A stretch of DNA of 11,038 bases from contig PWSB01000049.1 in NCBI GenBank assembly GCA_003563375.1, positions 1 to 11,038 of the forward strand. Reading direction: 5' to 3'. This DNA is from Actinomycetota bacterium (GTDB lineage Bacteria; Actinomycetota; Humimicrobiia; Humimicrobiales; Humimicrobiaceae). The notes beneath the pieces are model-generated. The model did not search any database. It was given only the letters and a program-made list of their open reading frames with translations, and had not been told where the DNA came from. Position numbers and translations under genes: made by a program. This document shows positions 7,089 through 11,038 of this stretch, in pieces. Every line of letters starts with the position of its first letter. Within the stretch, counting starts at the first letter, position 1.

Positions 7089-8120
7089 TTATATGCTCAC
7101 CTCTTTCATGATTGTGTTTATGTCTTCGGCAATATTTATCTTGGCAAGACAGGCTTCGATGCACCGGCCGCAGCCTACGCAAGAGTTCTTGCCGTATTTT
7201 TGTTTAAAAGTTATCAATTTGCACTTATATCTTTGTTTTAGCCTGTTTTCTTTATCCGGCCTGAAATTATGGTCCCCTGCCACTAATCCGTACTCTGGGA
7301 TCATGCATGAGTCCCATTCCCTTAATTTCTGTCCTGTTTTTAGGTCTAGATTTATATCATCTTTTACATTAAAGCAAAAACAGGTAGGGCAGGTCAGATT
7401 GCAGGAACCACAGCTATAGCATTTTTCAGCAAGCTTTTGCCATAATTGTTCTTTGTCATAGATGCTTTCAAAGTTATCAATAAAATTTTTCATATTTATG
7501 TTTAGCTTAAACTTTGCCCTGTAATCTTCCATATACCTGTTAAACTCTTTAAAATCATCTTCAGAGGTGTCTAAAAACCTCGGGAAATCTTCTATTAGCC
7601 TATTGCCTTTTTCAGTGGCGGCCCTTACAAAGAACCTGTCCCCAAGATCACTAAAATACAGGTCAAAACCTTCGATAGCATATTCAGAATTCATGTGATG
7701 TGCAAAATTGTTCTCAGTGGGTACACTATCGGTCCCTATTACGGTAAGGGCTTTTCTTTTTGCAAGGTAGTTTTCATCAATAAAATCTGTAGTAAAGAAC
7801 CGGTCAAGGAAGTTCATCCCGTTTATATCCCATGCATTTATCCCCAACAGGACCTTTTGCTCATATTCAACTATTCCCTCTGCCTCTATGGTGTCCGATA
7901 TCTTGAAGGCGACAAGGTCTTCGGTAGAAGGGAAGAGAATTTTTTTTGCAGGCGATAATGTTGTTTTTTGATAATCGGTATCAATCTCTTTTGGGTCCTT
8001 TATGGCAACAAAATCACTGTAAGCTCCATCTTTTTTCTTTGGGCCTATGACTTCATTCTTTGAGATCAAATCACTCAAGAAATCCTCATATTCATTTTTG
8101 CCCAAAATCTTATACAACAT
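7089..8120 (-). CDS. hyhB: Hydrogenase beta subunit, 4Fe-4S dicluster protein (AsrA/sulfhydrogenase beta family), missing four family cysteines
   Basis: This is the Fe-S subunit linking the FAD subunit to the rest of the enzyme, 343 residues, first gene of the operon. The C-terminal half has two intact [4Fe-4S] motifs: Cys234-x2-Cys237-x2-Cys240-x3-Cys244 (with extra Cys247 and Cys249) and Cys314-x2-Cys317-x2-Cys320-x3-Cys324. Between them, W-D-S-C and G-L-V-A-G-x-H-N-F-R-P match P. furiosus beta as I recall it. The N-terminal domain keeps the family shape (V-L-L-G at 90-93, D-L-Y-F-S-D-L-G-D-R at 153-162). It lacks the cysteines normally found in G-V-x-x-C-D and C-x5-C-F-C: the aligned residues are Trp97, Ser132, Asn138 and Ala140. 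The start is ATG 8120 with AAAGGAG 5 bases upstream. AsrA of sulfite reductase is the closest alternative, rejected because the hydrogenase subunits follow. Confidence 0.9.
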   Translation of the reverse strand: MLYKILGKNEYEDFLSDLISKNEVIGPKKKDGAYSDFVAIKDPKEIDTDYQKTTLSPAKKILFPSTEDLVAFKISDTIEAEGIVEYEQKVLLGINAWDINGMNFLDRFFTTDFIDENYLAKRKALTVIGTDSVPTENNFAHHMNSEYAIEGFDLYFSDLGDRFFVRAATEKGNRLIEDFPRFLDTSEDDFKEFNRYMEDYRAKFKLNINMKNFIDNFESIYDKEQLWQKLAEKCYSCGSCNLTCPTCFCFNVKDDINLDLKTGQKLREWDSCMIPEYGLVAGDHNFRPDKENRLKQRYKCKLITFKQKYGKNSCVGCGRCIEACLAKINIAEDINTIMKEVSI

Positions 8121-8144
8121 CTAGGCTCCTTTCCAAAATATATT

Positions 8145-8172
8145 TTTATATGTTAATCATGTTATAAGGCAA
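8145..8172 (-). promoter_or_regulatory. Candidate sigma-A promoter of the [NiFe] hydrogenase operon
   Basis: Read on the - strand, TTGCCT (8167-8172) is followed after 16 bases by TATAAA (8145-8150). A transcript would begin near 8138 and give a leader of about 18 bases carrying AAAGGAG (8126-8132) before ATG 8120. The site lies just downstream of a hairpin that probably ends response-regulator transcription, which fits an independent operon start. The area is AT-rich, so a chance match is possible. Confidence 0.5.
8150..8164. repeat. Two direct copies of ATGTTA inside the [NiFe] operon promoter spacer
   Basis: ATGTTA occurs at 8150-8155 and 8159-8164, 9 bases apart start to start, on the + strand. 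The pair fills most of the spacer between the proposed -35 and -10 of the [NiFe] operon. A tandem pair in this place could be an operator for a regulator that binds direct repeats. It matches no regulator site I can name, and chance is a real possibility in AT-rich DNA. Confidence 0.3.
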
Positions 8173-8186
8173 CAGCACTTTATAAG

Positions 8187-8220
8187 AAAAAAGCAAAAAA
8201 AACCCTCTAAGGTGCTTTTT
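8187..8220 (-). terminator. Hairpin terminator between the response regulator and the [NiFe] operon
   Basis: On the - strand AAAAAGCACC (8211-8220) can pair with the GG-plus-T-run at 8195-8204 around a six-base loop, with one mismatch and one G-T pair. More T-rich sequence (GCTTTTTTCTT) follows. An alternative stem pairs AAAAAGCA (8188-8195) with TGCTTTTT (8213-8220). Either form is a plausible intrinsic terminator. It lies about 60 bases after the response-regulator stop and separates it from the hydrogenase operon. Confidence 0.5.
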
Positions 8221-8283
8221 GGGGGTACTAAATTTTTAATGCTTTATTCGTCAGATAAATCAATTTATGTGTAAAAAAATCCC

Positions 8284-8667
8284 TTAAATATATTTTTCTA
8301 TCTCTGATAAAAGCTGATCAGGCTTAACCGTTTTCTCAAGTATGGCTTTCACGGGAAGCCAGGATTTATCAGGCTCAAAACCGAAGGGAAGGTTCAATTT
8401 TTCCCTTATTCCTGTAACCAGGATAACCGGGATAGATTTTAATTCTTCGTCTTTTGGGATCTTCCTGCTGACGTCAAAACCTTCAGTTTTTTTGGTCATC
8501 ATCACATCAAGAAGGATAAGGTCGGGTTTAAATTCCTTTGCTTTTTTTAGCCCTTCTTCACCGTTTAGGGCGGAATCAGTCTGGTAGCCTCTTGCATCCA
8601 GCACTCCCTTTATGGATTGTATGAAATCAGGTTCATCGTCTATTATTAGAATCTTCTTTTTCTCCAT
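8284..8667 (-). CDS. Single-domain response regulator (CheY-like receiver), hydrogenase-neighbouring
   Basis: This is a phosphorylation-dependent signalling protein of 127 residues: only a receiver domain, with no DNA-binding or enzymatic output domain. Visible are the acidic pair Asp10-Asp11 (IIDDEPD), phospho-acceptor Asp54 in LILLDVMM, switch Thr85 in V-I-L-V-T-G, and Lys112 in L-E-K-T-V-K-P. Two features differ from classic CheY. The loop after Asp54 is M-M-T-K-K-T-E-G-F in place of M-M-P-x-M-x-G-F. There is also a longer beta4-beta5 region with P-D-K-S-W-L-P-V. I recall similar receivers in other anaerobes, some beside NuoE- and NuoF-like genes. The start is ATG 8667, with GGAGG 7 bases upstream; an ATG at 8694 has no ribosome site. 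It has its own promoter and a downstream terminator, so it is probably monocistronic. No kinase is in the window. Confidence 0.9.
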   Translation of the reverse strand: MEKKKILIIDDEPDFIQSIKGVLDARGYQTDSALNGEEGLKKAKEFKPDLILLDVMMTKKTEGFDVSRKIPKDEELKSIPVILVTGIREKLNLPFGFEPDKSWLPVKAILEKTVKPDQLLSEIEKYI

Positions 8668-8686
8668 GGTGTTCCTCCTATTATGT

Positions 8687-8697
8687 TGATTCAATCA
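8687..8697. promoter_or_regulatory. 11-bp inverted repeat at the response-regulator promoter
   Basis: TGATT-C-AATCA is a perfect inverted repeat that touches the downstream edge of the proposed -10 and covers the expected transcription start. This is where a repressor would act. It does not match the FNR/CRP spacing or the Rex consensus. It is short enough to arise by chance. Confidence 0.25.
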
Positions 8698-8725
8698 TGA
8701 TATATTCTAAAACTAATCTAGTCAA
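8697..8725 (-). promoter_or_regulatory. Candidate sigma-A promoter of the response regulator
   Basis: On the - strand TTGACT (8720-8725) is followed after exactly 17 bases by TATCAT (8697-8702). This is a near-consensus promoter in the 91-base gap between the NuoE-like gene and the response regulator. The transcript would start near 8690, about 23 bases before ATG 8667, leaving room for the GGAGG ribosome site. Confidence 0.6.
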
Positions 8726-8758
8726 ATAAAAAGATAAACTTTGGGATGCTGCAGCAAA

Positions 8759-9274
8759 TCAGCCCACACTTACGGAGGCGGCCTCTTTTTTCCTGAGCCC
8801 CGAGATTATTTCGGTTACCTTTTTAGTGGTAAGCTTTTCATAGACCTCTCCATTTATCATCATCACCGGAGCAAGCCCGCAGCAGCCCAGGCAATACTTT
8901 GCTTCAAGCGTAAAAAGCATATCCTCTGTCGTCTCGTCTAAGCCTATCTTTAGCTCATCCTTTAATTTGTTTAAAATCCTTTTGCCCCCTTTTACATAGC
9001 ACGCGGTGCCAAGGCATACGGATATCACATACTTTCCCCTAGGGGTAAGTGTAAAGTAATGATAAAAGGTTACTACTCCCCAGATATGGGCCGTGGGTAT
9101 TCCTAGATGTTTGCTTGTCTCTTCCATGGCCTCGGTACTGATGTATCCGAATATCTCCTGAGCCTTGTGGAGGATGGACATAAGGGCAGCATTATGGTAA
9201 CCCTCATCATATCTATTTTCCAAGTATTCGATGAATTCTTCCTTTTTTCTTTTTTCAGCCGCTGTATTGATCAT
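8759..9274 (-). CDS. hydC: NuoE/HydC-like [2Fe-2S] thioredoxin-fold subunit of a multimeric hydrogenase
   Basis: This is an electron-transfer subunit equivalent to the 24-kDa subunit of complex I and to HydC/HndA of NAD(P)-linked [FeFe] hydrogenases, 171 residues. The N-terminal helical part carries I-F-G-Y-I-S (41-46), and G-V-V-T-F-Y-H-Y-F (66-74) precedes the thioredoxin-like domain. The [2Fe-2S] ligands are Cys87-x4-Cys92 and Cys128-x3-Cys132, with an extra Cys131. An upstream GTG at 9283 lies inside the AGAGGTG ribosome site, so the start is ATG 9274, six bases after that site. The gene follows the [FeFe] subunit after 27 bases and is probably co-transcribed with it. No NuoF-like flavoprotein is present in the window, although these subunits normally work beside one. 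Confidence 0.93.
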   Translation of the reverse strand: MINTAAEKRKKEEFIEYLENRYDEGYHNAALMSILHKAQEIFGYISTEAMEETSKHLGIPTAHIWGVVTFYHYFTLTPRGKYVISVCLGTACYVKGGKRILNKLKDELKIGLDETTEDMLFTLEAKYCLGCCGLAPVMMINGEVYEKLTTKKVTEIISGLRKKEAASVSVG

Positions 9275-9301
9275 GTTTTTCACCTCTTTTTATTAAATGG
9301 T

Positions 9302-11038
9302 TTATTTACGATAGATGCCATGCGGCAGCTTTTTCTTATATTTGGTATGCAGGATCTCATGGGATTTCTGGCTTAATGGAGTGCCCAGAAATTCTTTATA
9401 TATCCTTTGAATCTCAGGATTCTCATGGCTCCTCCTTATGGTCTTTCCCCTGTCAAGGCCATAAAGGACACTAGCCCGTTTCTTTAAAAGATCCTCATCC
9501 ATTGAATAATGCCCCGCTCCGGGATACGGTTGGCCCCCGCCGCCGATGCAGCCTCCAGGACAGGTCATTATCTCTATGAACTGAAATCTCTGGGGATCAT
9601 TTTTTACAATCTCAAGGAGGGCCTTAGCGTTTCCAAGGCCATGGGCTACAGCCACCTTCAAGTCGATATCCCCCATTTTTACAGTGGCTTCCTTTATGCC
9701 TTTAAACCCCCGTATCTCTGAAAATTCTATATTTACCAGTGTCTCACCCAAATACAGCTCGTAAGCTGTCCTAAGAGCAGCTTCCATCACCCCGCCGGTT
9801 ACTCCAAATATGGTGGCAGCCCCGCTTGATGACCCAAAGAGATTATCAAATTCCTCTTCTTTTATAGTCAACAGGTCAATCCCTGCAGACTGTATCATCC
9901 AGGCCAGCTCTCTTGTAGTTATCACTATGTCTGTCATATTATTGCCGTCTATGCCAAGCTCTTCTCTTTCTGCCTCATACTTCTTGGCGGTGCAGGGCAT
10001 TACAGCTGCATTTAAGATATCCTCGGGTTTTTTGCCGATCTTCTTTGCATAATATGTCTTTATCAGCGAGCTCATCATGCTCATCGGGGATTTGCAGGAA
10101 GAAAGATTCGGTAAAAGCTCAGGAAAAAATTGCTCGCAGTATTTTATCCATCCAGGGGAGCATGAAGTTATCATGGGCAGCACCCCGTTGCTGGTGACCC
10201 TTTCTAAAAACTCAGAGCCTTCTTCCATTATGGTAAGGTCAGCTGCAAACTGGGTATCAAATACAAGGTCAAAGCCCAGTTTCCTCAATGCGGCAACTGT
10301 CTGCTTCTCCATCCTTGTCCCAGGCTTAAGCCCGAATGATTCTCCTATGGCAGCCCTGACCGCTGGAGCTATCTGCACGACCTTCAATTTCTTTTCATTG
10401 GAAAGTTCACTGAAAAGCTCATGGGTGTGATATTTTTCAGATAAAGCTGCCGTTGGGCAGACGGTTATGCATTGACCGCAATTGGAACAGACCGATTCAT
10501 CCAATGGTTTGTTGTAGGCTGTCAATACCGTGGTGTTAAAGCCTCTGCCTGCAAAATCTATAGCATTTACTCCCTGTATCTCCCTGCAGGCCCTTACACA
10601 ACGGCCGCACAGGATACATTTATTAGGGTCCCTTACAATCGATGGAGATGACAGGTCAAGGTCAAATTTCTTTTTTTCTCCCTCAAAATGCCTTACTTTT
10701 ACCCCGACTGTCTTGCTGATCCTCTGGAGCTCACAGTTTCCGTCATTTTCGCATGTATGGCAGTCAAACGGATGGCTGTCCAGTATCAATTCAAGTATAT
10801 CCCTCCTTGCCTTACGGAGTTCCGCAGAATTTGTTTTAATCTCCATCCCGTCTGCAACCATGTGGGTGCAGCTGGTAACATAATTCTGAGAACCTTCTAC
10901 TTCCACAATGCAGATCCTGCATGATCCTTCATTGGTGAGTTTGGGGTGATAGCAAAGCCTTGGTATCTGAAAACCTATACTATCCAAAGCCTCCATTATT
11001 GTATTGCCTTCTTCTACCTGGTATTCCCTATTGTTTAC
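9302..11038 (-). CDS. hydA: [FeFe] hydrogenase catalytic subunit (HydA/HndD type), 5' end outside window
   Basis: This subunit makes or oxidises H2 at an H-cluster. A Met codon lies at 10994-10996, but the open frame continues to the window edge with V-N-N-R-E-Y-Q-V-E-E-G-N-T-I, the conserved start of the N-terminal [2Fe-2S] domain. The true start is therefore beyond 11038 and at least 578 residues are seen. Counting from that Met: [2Fe-2S] Cys15, 26, 29, 43; His-ligated [4Fe-4S] His75, Cys79, 82, 88; two [4Fe-4S] at Cys127/130/133/137 and Cys170/173/176/180. H-cluster motifs are TSCSPGW (277-283), MPCTAKK (333-339) and MTCPGGCIGGGGQP (477-490). The TSCSP form in place of TSCCP is, as I recall it, common in trimeric and tetrameric NAD(P)-linked enzymes. 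There is no extra C-terminal [2Fe-2S] domain. The NuoE-like gene follows. Confidence 0.95.
   Translation of the reverse strand, partial: VNNREYQVEEGNTIMEALDSIGFQIPRLCYHPKLTNEGSCRICIVEVEGSQNYVTSCTHMVADGMEIKTNSAELRKARRDILELILDSHPFDCHTCENDGNCELQRISKTVGVKVRHFEGEKKKFDLDLSSPSIVRDPNKCILCGRCVRACREIQGVNAIDFAGRGFNTTVLTAYNKPLDESVCSNCGQCITVCPTAALSEKYHTHELFSELSNEKKLKVVQIAPAVRAAIGESFGLKPGTRMEKQTVAALRKLGFDLVFDTQFAADLTIMEEGSEFLERVTSNGVLPMITSCSPGWIKYCEQFFPELLPNLSSCKSPMSMMSSLIKTYYAKKIGKKPEDILNAAVMPCTAKKYEAEREELGIDGNNMTDIVITTRELAWMIQSAGIDLLTIKEEEFDNLFGSSSGAATIFGVTGGVMEAALRTAYELYLGETLVNIEFSEIRGFKGIKEATVKMGDIDLKVAVAHGLGNAKALLEIVKNDPQRFQFIEIMTCPGGCIGGGGQPYPGAGHYSMDEDLLKKRASVLYGLDRGKTIRRSHENPEIQRIYKEFLGTPLSQKSHEILHTKYKKKLPHGIYRK

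Noticed and set aside
7089..8120. Beta and gamma genes as anaerobic sulfite reductase AsrA/AsrB
   Set aside because: The families are related, but there is no AsrC sirohaem subunit and the genes lead directly into [NiFe] small and large subunits.
8747..8756. Perfect palindrome TGCTGCAGCA just after the NuoE-like gene, as a terminator
   Set aside because: It leaves no loop for a stable hairpin and no T-run follows directly, so it cannot be supported as a terminator.
9281..9283. GTG at 9283 as the start of the NuoE-like gene
   Set aside because: The GTG is part of the AGAGGTG ribosome site, which is correctly placed for ATG 9274.
10994..10996. ATG at 10996 as the start of the [FeFe] hydrogenase
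   Set aside because: The 14 codons upstream encode the conserved N-terminal [2Fe-2S] domain start, so the Met is internal and the gene runs off the window.

Overview
The window is a hydrogen-metabolism island that looks like it comes from an anaerobic, moderately AT-rich Firmicute (Clostridia type). The pointers are strong GGAGG-type ribosome sites, heavy use of ATA (Ile) and AGG/AGA (Arg) codons, a clostridial-type multi-cluster [FeFe] hydrogenase, and a lipoprotein-anchored ABC importer. The exact genus cannot be told from the sequence alone.

Layout. The left third (1-3640) is a tightly packed + strand operon. It holds the end of hypD (entering from outside the window), hypE, and a three-gene ABC importer made of a lipoprotein binding protein, a permease and an ATPase. 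It meets the - strand genes head-on at 3637-3640, where the two opposing stop codons share bases. From right to left, the - strand carries a [FeFe] hydrogenase catalytic subunit (its start lies beyond base 11038), a NuoE/HydC-like [2Fe-2S] subunit, a single-domain CheY-like response regulator with its own promoter and terminator, and then a complete five-gene group 3b-type [NiFe] hydrogenase operon. The order of that operon is beta (Fe-S), gamma (FAD/NAD(P)), small subunit, large subunit, maturation protease, the same as the sulfhydrogenase I operon of Pyrococcus furiosus.

How the parts fit. HypD and HypE build the Fe(CN)2CO part of the [NiFe] site, and the protease trims the large subunit after nickel insertion. 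The four-subunit enzyme would then couple H2 and NAD(P)(H). The [FeFe] enzyme with its NuoE-like partner is probably an NAD(P)H- and/or ferredoxin-linked, possibly electron-bifurcating, hydrogenase, but no NuoF/HydB flavoprotein lies inside the window. The response regulator sits between the two hydrogenase units and may link them to a signal. The cargo of the ABC importer inside the maturation operon is unknown.

The points most worth a second look are: (1) the beta subunit has lost four cysteines that are conserved in its relatives, which suggests loss of one Fe-S cluster; (2) the importer is embedded in the hyp operon; (3) hypE appears to start at a rare ATT codon; (4) the response regulator has its own promoter between two hydrogenase operons. 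No stretch longer than about 165 bases lacks a gene. No tRNA, rRNA, CRISPR array, insertion sequence or prophage gene was seen.
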